Shown here piece after piece: positions 27,612-35,445 of a stretch of DNA of 64,000 nt (positions are counted from its first letter, which is position 1; each line of letters begins with the position of its first letter). Location of the stretch: contig NZ_CP108394.1 in NCBI RefSeq assembly GCF_041435215.1, positions 7,068,001 to 7,132,000 on the forward strand, in the 5' to 3' direction. Position numbers and translations under genes: made by a program. The stretch comes from Streptomyces sp. NBC_01314 (lineage in GTDB: Bacteria; Actinomycetota; Actinomycetes; Streptomycetales; Streptomycetaceae). Below the pieces are notes generated by a model. It searched no databases. It saw only the letters and a list, made by a program, of their open reading frames with translations, and was not told the origin of the DNA.

Positions 27612-28976
27612 ATGGACCGTACGAAAGCGGGAGCGACGGACGAGGCGGCGGCTGAAGCGGCCGATGCCGCGGACGCGGCAGCGAGCGCCGAGCCGCGTCT
27701 GTCGCACCGCACCATGACCACCTTCAGCGCCGCCGACGAGGAGAAACAGCGCGGCGTCCGGCAGATGAAGCTCATCGCGGCCGGGCTGCTGCTCTTCGTG
27801 GCCGTGGTGTACGTGCTGGCCAAGTGGGCCTCGCACGAGGGCGCGGGCGCCTGGGCCGGCTATGTCGCGGCGGCCGCCGAGGCGGGCATGGTGGGTGCGC
27901 TGGCCGACTGGTTCGCGGTGACCGCGTTGTTCCGGCATCCACTCGGGCTGCCCATCCCGCACACCGCGATCATCCCCACCAAGAAGGACCAACTGGGCGT
28001 CTCGCTCGGTGAGTTCGTCGGCGAGAACTTCCTCTCCCAGGATGTCGTACGGCAGCGGCTGCGGGCCGTCGGCATCGGCAGCCGGCTCGGCGCGTGGCTG
28101 GCCGAGCCGCAGAACGCCGACCGGGTGACGGCCGAGCTGGCGACCGCGCTCCGGGGCGCGCTGACCGTGCTGCGCGACTCGGACGTGCAGGCCGTGGTCG
28201 GGGAGGCGATCACCCGGCGGGCGAACGCGCAGGAGATAGCGCCCGGGATCGGCAAGATGCTGGAGAAGATCGTCACCGACGGCGGCCACCGGCGGATCGT
28301 GGATCTCATCTGCGCCCGCGCCCAGAACTGGCTGATTCTTCACGACGAGCAGGTCATGGACGCGGTCGAGGGCGGCGCCCCCGGCTGGACCCCCCGGTTC
28401 GTCGACCGGCGGATCGGCGAGCGGGTCTACAAGGAGTTGCTGCGCTTCACCACCGAGATGCGTGACTCGCCCACCCACCCGGCGCGCGGCGCCCTCGACC
28501 GCTTCCTCACCGACTTCGCCACCGACCTCCAGTCCGACACGGAGACCCGTGCGCGGGTGGAGCGGCTGAAGGGTGAGGTGCTCGGCCGGGGTGAGGTCCA
28601 GGACCTCATCGCCTCAGCGTGGACGGCCGTACGGTCGATGATCGTGTCCGCCGCCGAGGACGAGCGCAGCGAACTGCGGCTGCGGGTCCGCACGTCCCTG
28701 CTCTCGCTGGGCACCCGGATGGCCACCGAGCCGAGCGCGCAGGCCAAGGTCGACAGGTGGGTTGAGGGGGCGGCCGTCCACGTCGTGGCCACCTACCGCG
28801 CGGAGATCACCTCCCTCATCACCGAGACCGTCGCGAGCTGGGACGCCGAGCACACCACGAAGAAGATCGAGGCCAACATCGGCCGCGACCTGCAGTTCAT
28901 CCGGATCAACGGCACGGTGGTGGGGTCCCTGGCGGGCCTGCTGATCTACACGGTGTCGCGGGCGATGGGGGCGTAG
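27612..28976 (+). CDS. DUF445 membrane protein
   Basis: The protein of about 454 residues has the DUF445 layout. A transmembrane helix (MKLIAAGLLLFVAVVYVLA) and the signature AAEAGMVGALADWFAVTALF, FRHPLGLPIPHTAIIP come first. A long soluble helical region follows, then a final membrane helix (GSLAGLLIYTVSRAMGA). ATG 27612 has GGTGGAG upstream; an in-frame ATG at 27558 would add 18 basic residues. No catalytic motif is known for this family. It is divergent from the esterase. Confidence 0.88.
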   Translation: MDRTKAGATDEAAAEAADAADAAASAEPRLSHRTMTTFSAADEEKQRGVRQMKLIAAGLLLFVAVVYVLAKWASHEGAGAWAGYVAAAAEAGMVGALADWFAVTALFRHPLGLPIPHTAIIPTKKDQLGVSLGEFVGENFLSQDVVRQRLRAVGIGSRLGAWLAEPQNADRVTAELATALRGALTVLRDSDVQAVVGEAITRRANAQEIAPGIGKMLEKIVTDGGHRRIVDLICARAQNWLILHDEQVMDAVEGGAPGWTPRFVDRRIGERVYKELLRFTTEMRDSPTHPARGALDRFLTDFATDLQSDTETRARVERLKGEVLGRGEVQDLIASAWTAVRSMIVSAAEDERSELRLRVRTSLLSLGTRMATEPSAQAKVDRWVEGAAVHVVATYRAEITSLITETVASWDAEHTTKKIEANIGRDLQFIRINGTVVGSLAGLLIYTVSRAMGA

Positions 28977-29001
28977 GGCCGTCCGTCCGGGTGACCCGGT
29001 C

Positions 29002-29103
29002 GGGTCCGGTGAGTGGTCGAGTTCGGTGGGTGGTCGGGGCCGGTGCGTGGCCGAGTCCGGTGGGTGACCGAGTCCGGTGGGTGGTGGGGTCCGGTGCGTG
29101 GTG
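29002..29103. repeat. six-copy 17-bp tandem repeat
   Basis: Units begin at 29002, 29019, 29036, 29053, 29070 and 29087 with consensus GAGTCCGGTGGGTGGTC. Most differ by one to four bases. The array lies between the DUF445 gene and the MFS gene, 67 bases before the MFS start. The 17-bp period is not a codon multiple. Confidence 0.88.
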
Positions 29104-29169
29104 GGGCCTAATCCCTGTGGGTGAGGGCACCCGGGTCCGGTTCGCTCAAGGTGGAGGGAGCCGGAGCCC

Positions 29170-30660
29170 ATGTCCGTCACAGCCCCGAAGTCACCCGGTT
29201 CACCCGGTGAACCCGGTTCACCGAAGTCTCCGGGTGTGATCACCACCGCCGTACCGGCGCGCCTGGACCGTCTTCCCTGGTCGCGCTGGCACTGGACGGT
29301 GGTGATCGGCCTCGGCACGGTGTGGATCCTCGACGGTCTGGAAGTGACCGTCGTCGGCAATATCGCGGGTCGGCTCTCCGAGGAGGGCAGTGGTCTACCG
29401 ATCACGTCCGCGCAGGTCACGGGCGCGGCGGCCGCCCTGTACGTCGCCGGCGCCTGCTTAGGGGCCCTCTTCTTCGGCCATATGACCGACCGGTTCGGCC
29501 GCAAGAAGCTGTTCATGGTGACGCTGGTGGTCTATCTGGCGGCGACCGCGCTGACGGCCGTGTCCTTCTCCACCTGGTGGTTCTTCCTCTTCCGCTTCCT
29601 CACCGGCTTCGGCATCGGCGGCGAGTACGCGGCCATCAACTCGGCGATCGACGAGCTGATCCCGTCCAAGTACCGGGGTCGCGTCGACATCGTCATCAAC
29701 GGCAGTTTCTGGCTCGGCGCGATCGGCGGCTCACTGCTGTCGATCGTCGCCCTGAACACCGACATCTTCCCGGCGAACGTCGGCTGGCGGCTGACCTTCG
29801 CCCTCGGTGTGGTGCTGGGCCTGGTGATCCTGCTGGTCCGTCGGAACGTCCCCGAGAGCCCCCGCTGGCTGCTCATCCACGGCCGGGAACAGGAGGCCGA
29901 ACGGCTGGTGGGGGAGGTCGAGGAGCGGGTGGAGGCGGAGCAGGGCCGCCGACTGCCGTCGGCCGACCGGGAGATGACCATCCATCAGCGCGGGAGCGTC
30001 GGCTTCGGCACGATCGCCCGCACGGTGTTCTCCCACTACCGCCGCCGCGCGGTCCTCGGCTTCTCCCTCTTCATCGGGCAGGCGTTCCTCTACAACGCGA
30101 TCACCTTCGGCTTCGGCGCGATCCTCACCACGTTCTACGACGTCCCGACCTCCGACACCGGCTACTACTTCGCCGTCATCGCCGCCGGCAACCTGCTCGG
30201 CCCGCTGCTGCTCGGCAAGCTGTTCGACACGGTCGGCCGCAAGATCATGATCTCGTCGACGTACCTGCTGTCCGGCGTCCTGCTCTTCGGCACGGCCTGG
30301 CTGTTCGGCCGGGGTTCGCTCGACGAGGTGACCCTGACGGCCTGCTGGTGCGTGGTGCTGTTCTTCGCCTCGGCCGGAGCCTCCAGCGCCTATCTGACGG
30401 TCTCGGAGGTCTTCCCCATGGAGACCCGCGCGATGGCCATCGCCTTCTTCTACGCCCTCGGTACGGCCGCCGGAGGTATCAGCGGCCCGCTGATCTTCGC
30501 GGAGCTGACGAAGTCCGGCGTCGTCGGCGACACCGTCCTCGCCTTCCAGATCGGCGCGAGCCTGATGTGCGCGGCGGGCCTGGTGGCCGCGTTCCTCGCG
30601 GTGCGCGCGGAGCGGCGCTCCCTGGAGGACATCGCCGAGCCGCTGTCGGCGAAGGCGTGA
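29170..30660 (+). CDS. MFS transporter (sugar-porter/AAHS-like)
   Basis: The 496-residue protein has twelve hydrophobic segments. Motif A is GHMTDRFGRKK after helix 2, with a second copy LGKLFDTVGRKIM after helix 8. The PESPRW motif in NVPESPRWLLIHGRE and the RFLTGFGIGGEY motif place it in the sugar-porter/aromatic-acid/organic-acid branch. The first 25 residues are a Pro/Ser/Gly string encoded by CACCCGGTT-like repeats. The start has GGTGGAGGGAGCC upstream. Substrate is unknown. Confidence 0.88.
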   Translation: MSVTAPKSPGSPGEPGSPKSPGVITTAVPARLDRLPWSRWHWTVVIGLGTVWILDGLEVTVVGNIAGRLSEEGSGLPITSAQVTGAAAALYVAGACLGALFFGHMTDRFGRKKLFMVTLVVYLAATALTAVSFSTWWFFLFRFLTGFGIGGEYAAINSAIDELIPSKYRGRVDIVINGSFWLGAIGGSLLSIVALNTDIFPANVGWRLTFALGVVLGLVILLVRRNVPESPRWLLIHGREQEAERLVGEVEERVEAEQGRRLPSADREMTIHQRGSVGFGTIARTVFSHYRRRAVLGFSLFIGQAFLYNAITFGFGAILTTFYDVPTSDTGYYFAVIAAGNLLGPLLLGKLFDTVGRKIMISSTYLLSGVLLFGTAWLFGRGSLDEVTLTACWCVVLFFASAGASSAYLTVSEVFPMETRAMAIAFFYALGTAAGGISGPLIFAELTKSGVVGDTVLAFQIGASLMCAAGLVAAFLAVRAERRSLEDIAEPLSAKA

Positions 30661-30730
30661 CGCTCCGCTGAGGGCGCGGGGTGGGTGGTTGCGGGATGGG
30701 TGGTCGGTCGTCCGCGGCGCCGTCGTGGGT

Positions 30731-30760
30731 GATCGCGCAGTTCCCCGCGCCCTTCGGGGC
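30731..30760 (-). repeat. interspersed GC-rich repeat, copy 3
   Basis: GATCGCGCAGTTCCCCGCGC and CCTTCGGGGC form a reverse-orientation copy of the element seen at 10230. It lies after the MFS gene. Confidence 0.75.
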
Positions 30761-30845
30761 GCTGCCGCTCTGGGTACGGGGGAGCAGGCCGGTCTGAGTA
30801 CCCGTACTCTGTCGGCCCGCCGCCCACCCCGGAACCCTCGTACGT

Positions 30846-31304
30846 ATGACCGAGAAGCTGCTCCGCCCCCTGCGCACGCGCCCCTGGCCGGAACGCTGGC
30901 TGACCCGCCTGCTCGGCGCCGCCCTCGCCGCGGCCGCGTACCGCCTCTGCCTCCCGTGGGACCTGAACAACCGTCCCGAACTGAAGGGCTCCCTCACGGA
31001 GACGACCCCCGTGACCGTCACGGGGGTCGTCGTCCTCGCCCTCGTCCTGCTGCTCCTCGCGGCCTACTTCGGCCACCGGGACGCCCTGGCCTGGCCGGTG
31101 CTCCTGGTCGCCGTCCCGCCGTCCGCCCTGATGTACACCACCTTCCACACCCATCCCGAACCCCTGGACGCCTCTGTCTGGCCCCTGTCCTGGGCCTTCT
31201 TCACGCTGGTGCTGGGCGCGTGGGTGCTGGTGGCGGCATCGGTGGCACGGGGGTTCCGGACGGAGCCGGCCGACGAGGAGTGGCTGATCAGGGCCCAGCG
31301 GTGA
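30846..31304 (+). CDS. hypothetical membrane protein
   Basis: The 152-residue protein has about four predicted helices: AALAAAAYRLCLPWDLN, TVTGVVVLALVLLLLAAYF, ALAWPVLLVAVPPSALMYTTF and WPLSWAFFTLVLGAWVLVAASVA. The N-terminus is basic (RPLRTRPWPERW). No family is recognised. It stands between an MFS gene on the same strand and a convergent hypothetical gene. Codon bias supports it as real. Confidence 0.75.
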   Translation: MTEKLLRPLRTRPWPERWLTRLLGAALAAAAYRLCLPWDLNNRPELKGSLTETTPVTVTGVVVLALVLLLLAAYFGHRDALAWPVLLVAVPPSALMYTTFHTHPEPLDASVWPLSWAFFTLVLGAWVLVAASVARGFRTEPADEEWLIRAQR

Positions 31305-31337
31305 GCCATCGTGAGGGCGGGCGGCGCCACCGCCGCG

Positions 31338-31853
31338 TCACCGGCCGTCGAGATAGAGCCCGCCCTTCTTGAGCATGTGCGACGCGTAGGCCCTGCCCAC
31401 GAAACCCTTGCGCCGACAGACACCCACATACTGGCGAGCGCTGTCGACCACGACGGGCCGGGCCGTGATGCCCCACTCGTGGCGCGCCTGTGCCTCCGCC
31501 CACTGTATGGCGGCCGGGTCCACCCGGTCGCTGACCAGCACGGGGAAAATACCTATCCCGGTCTGCAGGCCGGCCGGCAGCCCGCCTTTGACGCGCTTGG
31601 CGTACTCCATCGCCTGGAAGGTGAAGGTGCCGATCGTCGGCATCGTGATCTCCGGGACAGCGACCGCCACCGTGAACAGATGTATCTTCGCCAACCACCG
31701 CAGCCGGAAGTCGGCCCGCCGCCCCACGAGCACGGGTACCCCACCCCAGTCCTCCCACCAGGTCTGGCATTCGTCGGCGGCGAGACGGGCGGCCACGGAG
31801 GCGAGGTAGGCCTGGGAGGGCGACTGCTGTGGATGCATGGCGGGATCATGCAC
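31338..31853 (-). CDS. hypothetical soluble protein
   Basis: The protein is 171 residues from GTG 31853, or 166 from the ATG at 31838. It has alternating strands and helices: WEDWGGVPVLVGRRADFRLR, HLFTVAVAVPEI, TMPTIGTFTFQAMEYAKR and GIGIFPVLVSDRVDPAAIQW. The end is GVCRRKGFVGRAYASHMLKK. No signal peptide or known family is recognised. Codon bias is good. It lies downstream of a membrane-protein gene on the same strand, 33 bases away. Confidence 0.7.
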   Translation of the reverse strand: MHDPAMHPQQSPSQAYLASVAARLAADECQTWWEDWGGVPVLVGRRADFRLRWLAKIHLFTVAVAVPEITMPTIGTFTFQAMEYAKRVKGGLPAGLQTGIGIFPVLVSDRVDPAAIQWAEAQARHEWGITARPVVVDSARQYVGVCRRKGFVGRAYASHMLKKGGLYLDGR

Positions 31854-31886
31854 CCACGCGAGCGCCGCTGGGAAGCCGGGTGGGAG

Positions 31887-32411
31887 TCAGGCCCCCGTAG
31901 TCGAACCGGGCCGGACGATCATCAGGATCGTGACCGTCGCCCACAACAGGTTGAACACCCCGGTGAACATGGCGAGTTGGGCGGTGGCCTTGACCCCGAC
32001 GGCGGTCCGGGTCCCGGCCCCGGCCCCGTCGTCAGTCCCGGCTTCGTCGGCCGTCCCGCTCCCGTCCTCTCCGCCGATCCCCTCCAGGATCTCCTCCTGC
32101 CGAGGCAGCACCAGCGCCAGCAGGACCATGGCCGCGAGGGCGGTCAGCAGCATCGACACGATCAGCCAGGCGTCCTTCAGCACCCCCATGCTCATCGCGG
32201 TGGCGAACCCGAGCACGGGCACGGCGATGCCCACACCGCCGTACACCCGGCAGATCCGGTGCAGCAGCCGTACGGCCGACACCGCCCGCTCGCTCCCGGG
32301 TTCGGCCAGGGCCTTGCGCGCGCTCGGCGGGAACATGCTGGCCGCGACGGTGATGGGCCCGACGGCGATGATCGCGGCGAGGACGTGGAGGGAGAGCAGG
32401 AACTTGGTCAC
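31887..32411 (-). CDS. DUF2269-like membrane protein
   Basis: The 174-residue protein has four predicted helices, starting MTKFLLSLHVLAAIIAVGPI. The helices carry histidines (LSLHVLAAI, RLLHRICRVYGG), as in DUF2269 and CopD-like families. A Gly/Asp/Ala-rich loop (EDGSGTADEAGTDDGAGAG) separates helices 3 and 4. DUF2269 is inferred from this pattern rather than proved. It is divergent from the GlxA-type regulator gene. Confidence 0.7.
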   Translation of the reverse strand: MTKFLLSLHVLAAIIAVGPITVAASMFPPSARKALAEPGSERAVSAVRLLHRICRVYGGVGIAVPVLGFATAMSMGVLKDAWLIVSMLLTALAAMVLLALVLPRQEEILEGIGGEDGSGTADEAGTDDGAGAGTRTAVGVKATAQLAMFTGVFNLLWATVTILMIVRPGSTTGA

Positions 32412-32607
32412 GCTGGGACGGTAGGGCGCGGAACGATCTCGTAGAAGTGGCGGGATTGCCAGAGGTCAACGGATTCTCGCCAGGGTCGCCTGGGTCGCCA
32501 AGGCCTCAAAGAGAGTGGGCCGGGGTTCATCCGAGGGGGCGGTCCCTTGGCGGAACGGGAGCGTCAGGGCGCATGGCGGAATCTCGGCGCAGGCCTACAC
32601 TCCCGCC

Positions 32608-33558
32608 ATGCACACCGTGGCCGTACTCGCGCTGGACGACGTGATCCCCTTCGACCTGTCCGCCCCCATCGACACCTTCGGCTGGGCCCGGCTGCCGGAC
32701 GGGCGGGAGGCGTACCGGGTGCGGGTCTGCTCCGTGGAGGGGGGCGGGGAAGTGAGGGCGGGGCCGTTCAGCGTGCGCGCGCCGTACGGCCTTGAGGCGC
32801 TGGCCGAGGCCGACACGATCATCCTGCCGGGGACGGCCGACCCGACCGTGCCGTTGCCGCCGGGCGTGACGGAGGCGCTGCACGCGGCGGCGGCGAGCGG
32901 GACGCGGATCGCCTCGATCTGCGTCGGCGCGTTCCTCTTCGCGGCGACGGGCCTGCTGGACGGGCTGCGCGCCACGACCCACTGGATCGCGGCCCCCGAT
33001 CTGGCCGCCAGGCACCCGGAGGTGACCGTCGACCCGAACGTCCTCTACGTCGACAACGGCCAGTTCCTGACCTCGGCGGGCGCCGCTGCGGCCATGGACA
33101 TGTGCCTGCACATGATCCGCAGGGACCACGGCTCGGCGGTCGCGGCGTTCACCGCCCGGATGTGCGTCATGCCCCTCGAACGGGAGGGCGGCCAGGCCCA
33201 GTTCATCGTCCAGGACCAGCCCCCGGCCCCCGCCGGCGCGACGATGGAACCCCTGCTGCGCTGGCTGGAGGAGAACGTGGAGCGGGATCTGACCCTGGAC
33301 GACATCGCCCTCCACGCCGGCACCAGCGCCCGCACCCTGAACCGCCGCTTCCGCGAACAGACCGGCACGACGCCCCTGCAGTGGCTGCACCGGGCAAGGG
33401 TCCGCCGCGCCCAGTACCTCCTGGAGGCCACCGACCACACGGTCGAACGCGTCGCGACCCAGGCGGGTTTCGGCTCCCCGACAGCGTTCCGGGACCGCTT
33501 CAAGAGGGTGGTGGGGACGAGCCCGTACGCGTACCGGCGGGCGTTCAGGGGGGAGTGA
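32608..33558 (+). CDS. GlxA-type regulator (DJ-1/PfpI plus AraC HTH)
   Basis: The 316-residue protein joins a DJ-1/PfpI domain (about residues 1-175) to a C-terminal AraC/XylS DNA-binding domain (about 215-312). The DJ-1 part has VAVLALDDVIPFDLSAPIDT and the nucleophile-elbow region ASICVGAFLFAATGLLDG, where a cysteine is present. The HTH has LTLDDIALHAGTSARTLNRR and VATQAGFGSPTAFRDRFKR. ATG 32608 begins the conserved strand. Ligand and targets are unknown; members of this group often respond to small metabolites. Confidence 0.9.
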   Translation: MHTVAVLALDDVIPFDLSAPIDTFGWARLPDGREAYRVRVCSVEGGGEVRAGPFSVRAPYGLEALAEADTIILPGTADPTVPLPPGVTEALHAAAASGTRIASICVGAFLFAATGLLDGLRATTHWIAAPDLAARHPEVTVDPNVLYVDNGQFLTSAGAAAAMDMCLHMIRRDHGSAVAAFTARMCVMPLEREGGQAQFIVQDQPPAPAGATMEPLLRWLEENVERDLTLDDIALHAGTSARTLNRRFREQTGTTPLQWLHRARVRRAQYLLEATDHTVERVATQAGFGSPTAFRDRFKRVVGTSPYAYRRAFRGE

Positions 33559-33777
33559 CGGCGGCGGCGAAGTGAGCGGCGAAATGAGGGGCGAAGTGAG
33601 GGGAGCGCCTTCGGGTTTCAGCGGCGCGCCTTTGGCTGTCGTGCAGAGGCACGCTTTCGTCCGTCTTCCAGGGGCGCGCCTCCGTCTTGCAAAGGCGCGG
33701 GGGCTGTGACTTCGCGCGGCTCCACCGCGTGGGCGCGAGCAGCTACGAACAACCCGCACTCCCCGACGGCGGAATCC

Positions 33778-34080
33778 CTAACCCTTCCGGTCGGCCACCA
33801 CCCAAGAGGCCAGCGCGACCACCCCGGCCACCCCGAACACCGCAGGCCAGGCCCCCACCTTCTTCGCCAACGGATGCGACCCGGCGAACGCGGCCACATA
33901 CCCGGCGGTCAGCGCCCCCGCCGCCGTGCCTCCGGCCGCCCGCTGCCACTGCCGAGCCGCCGCGGCCCCCGCCACCGCGAGCACCGCTCCACCGAGCGGC
34001 CGCTTCTTCGTCCAGCGAGCCACCCCGTACCCACCGATGAGCCCGCTCGCGGCCACCGCCGCCGTGGGAATCTTCGCCAT
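33778..34080 (-). CDS. hypothetical small membrane protein
   Basis: The 100-residue protein starts MAKIPTAAVAASGLIGGYGV with GGGAGGTTGGAGG upstream. It contains three short Ala/Gly-rich hydrophobic segments: LGGAVLAVAGAAAARQW, AAGALTAGYVAAFAGSHPL and WPAVFGVAGVVALASWVV. It resembles small Streptomyces membrane proteins of no known role. It is divergent from an alpha/beta hydrolase gene 124 bases away. Confidence 0.72.
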   Translation of the reverse strand: MAKIPTAAVAASGLIGGYGVARWTKKRPLGGAVLAVAGAAAARQWQRAAGGTAAGALTAGYVAAFAGSHPLAKKVGAWPAVFGVAGVVALASWVVADRKG

Positions 34081-34204
34081 CCCTGCCTCCAACCTCCCGG
34101 CCGTACCGGCCTGTGTCGAGCCCGAGGCTACTGCGCCGCGACCCACCGGCCCCACAGAGGGAAACCCGGTTGATCCTGCCCGGCCGTACGGCAACCATCA
34201 GCCC

Positions 34205-35167
34205 ATGCATGCCACAACCGGCTCCCTCACCACCCCGGACGGCATCCGCCTCGCCTACCGCGACCACGTCCCGGAGCAGAAGTCCGCCGACCGCACCCTC
34301 CTCCTCCTGCACGGCCTCGCCGGTCACATGGGGGAGTGGGACGAGCTGCTGCCGCCGCTCCTGGCGGAGGGCCACCGCGTGGTGACGTACGACGCCCGGG
34401 GCCATGGCGCGAGCACCGGCCGCCCGGCGGACATGAGCAGGGCGGCCTGCGTGCGGGACGCGGTGACGGTGATCCGCGAACTGGGGCTGGGCGACGACCG
34501 GGACCGGCCCCACCTCCCCCCTCATGCCCGCTGGCCCTCTCAGGCGCCCCGACCTCTTCATGACCGCCGGCCCCCTCAGACGCCCCGGCCTCCTCATGAC
34601 CGCCAGTCCCCTCAAGTGCACCGGACCCCGCTGACCCTGGTGGGCCAGTCCCTCGGCGGCCACACGGCCTTCCTCGCCGCAGCCGCCCACCGGGACCTCA
34701 TCCACTCCCTGATCCTGATCGAAGCGGGCCCGGGCGCCCCCGACCCCGCCCTCCCCGCCAACATCGCCGCCTGGATGGACAGCTGGCCCACCCCCTTCGA
34801 CTCCCCGTCCCGGGCAACCGACTTCTTCGGTCACGCCAGTTGGTCCCGCAACCTCGAACGCCGCGCCGACGGCTGGCACCCCCGGGCCGACCGCGCCACG
34901 ATGCTCGCCGCGATCGAGGAGTTGACCGAGGCGTCGTACGACTCCGAGTGGGCCGCCACCATCTGCCCCGCCCTCGTCGTACGCGGAGCCCGGGGCACCA
35001 TGCCGGCGGCCGACGCCGCGAGGATGCCGGCCGGTCGGGCCCCGGGTGCCAGGACCGACCTCGCCGTCATCGAGGGCGCGGGCCACGACGTACACCTGGA
35101 CCAGCCGCACAGGCTGCATGCCGCGATGGCGGGATTCCTCAATTCCCTTTCCGTGGCCAGCAGTTGA
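34205..35167 (+). CDS. alpha/beta hydrolase with a repeat insertion
   Basis: The 320-residue protein is an alpha/beta-fold hydrolase. It has the oxyanion segment LLLLHGLAGHMGEW, YDARGHGAST, the nucleophile elbow LVGQSLGGH and the final histidine in VIEGAGHDVHLDQP. Between residues about 106 and 139, just before the elbow, lies a Pro/Arg/His-rich insertion (RPLHDRRPPQTPRPPHDR) that the fold does not need. It is encoded by a 36-bp in-frame tandem repeat. ATG 34205 starts MHATTGSLTTPDGIRLAYRD. Substrate unknown. Confidence 0.85.
   Translation: MHATTGSLTTPDGIRLAYRDHVPEQKSADRTLLLLHGLAGHMGEWDELLPPLLAEGHRVVTYDARGHGASTGRPADMSRAACVRDAVTVIRELGLGDDRDRPHLPPHARWPSQAPRPLHDRRPPQTPRPPHDRQSPQVHRTPLTLVGQSLGGHTAFLAAAAHRDLIHSLILIEAGPGAPDPALPANIAAWMDSWPTPFDSPSRATDFFGHASWSRNLERRADGWHPRADRATMLAAIEELTEASYDSEWAATICPALVVRGARGTMPAADAARMPAGRAPGARTDLAVIEGAGHDVHLDQPHRLHAAMAGFLNSLSVASS
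34520..34620 (+). repeat. 36-bp in-frame coding repeat
   Basis: Units 34520-34555, 34556-34591 and a partial 34592-34620 share the core CTCATGACCGCCGGCCCCCT and CAGACGCCCCGGCCT with a few substitutions. The period is 12 codons and it adds a disordered Pro/Arg/His stretch to the hydrolase. Confidence 0.88.
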
Positions 35168-35179
35168 GTCGCGCGCGAT

Positions 35180-35195
35180 TGTGACCCACGTCACC
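35180..35195. promoter_or_regulatory. candidate Crp-type site
   Basis: TGTGACCCACGTCACC contains GTG-N6-GTCAC, which matches the GTG-N6-GNCAC motif known for Streptomyces Crp. It overlaps a dyad CCCACGTC / GACGTGGG at 35185-35208. It lies about 250 bases before the lipoprotein start at 35446. The rest of 35168-35445 has no gene beyond a possible five-codon ORF (ATGGCTACTGGGGGGTAA near 35252). Confidence 0.45.
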
Positions 35196-35445
35196 TCCGG
35201 GACGTGGGGGAAGTGGTCCGCGACGCCCCCGTAGTCCTGGCATGCTCATGCATGGCTACTGGGGGGTAACCGCCGCGTGCGCACTGTCATGAGGACAGCT
35301 GAGCCGTCACGGCCGCCCCCCACCGCCAGGTGCCCTCTCTCCACTCGCGCCTGCTCTCTGTCATCGCGTCATGCCGCCTTCGTCATGTCGCCTTGGCGTC
35401 CCTCCTGAAGCGCACCCCCCTGTCATCGCTCCCGAGGACTCACGC

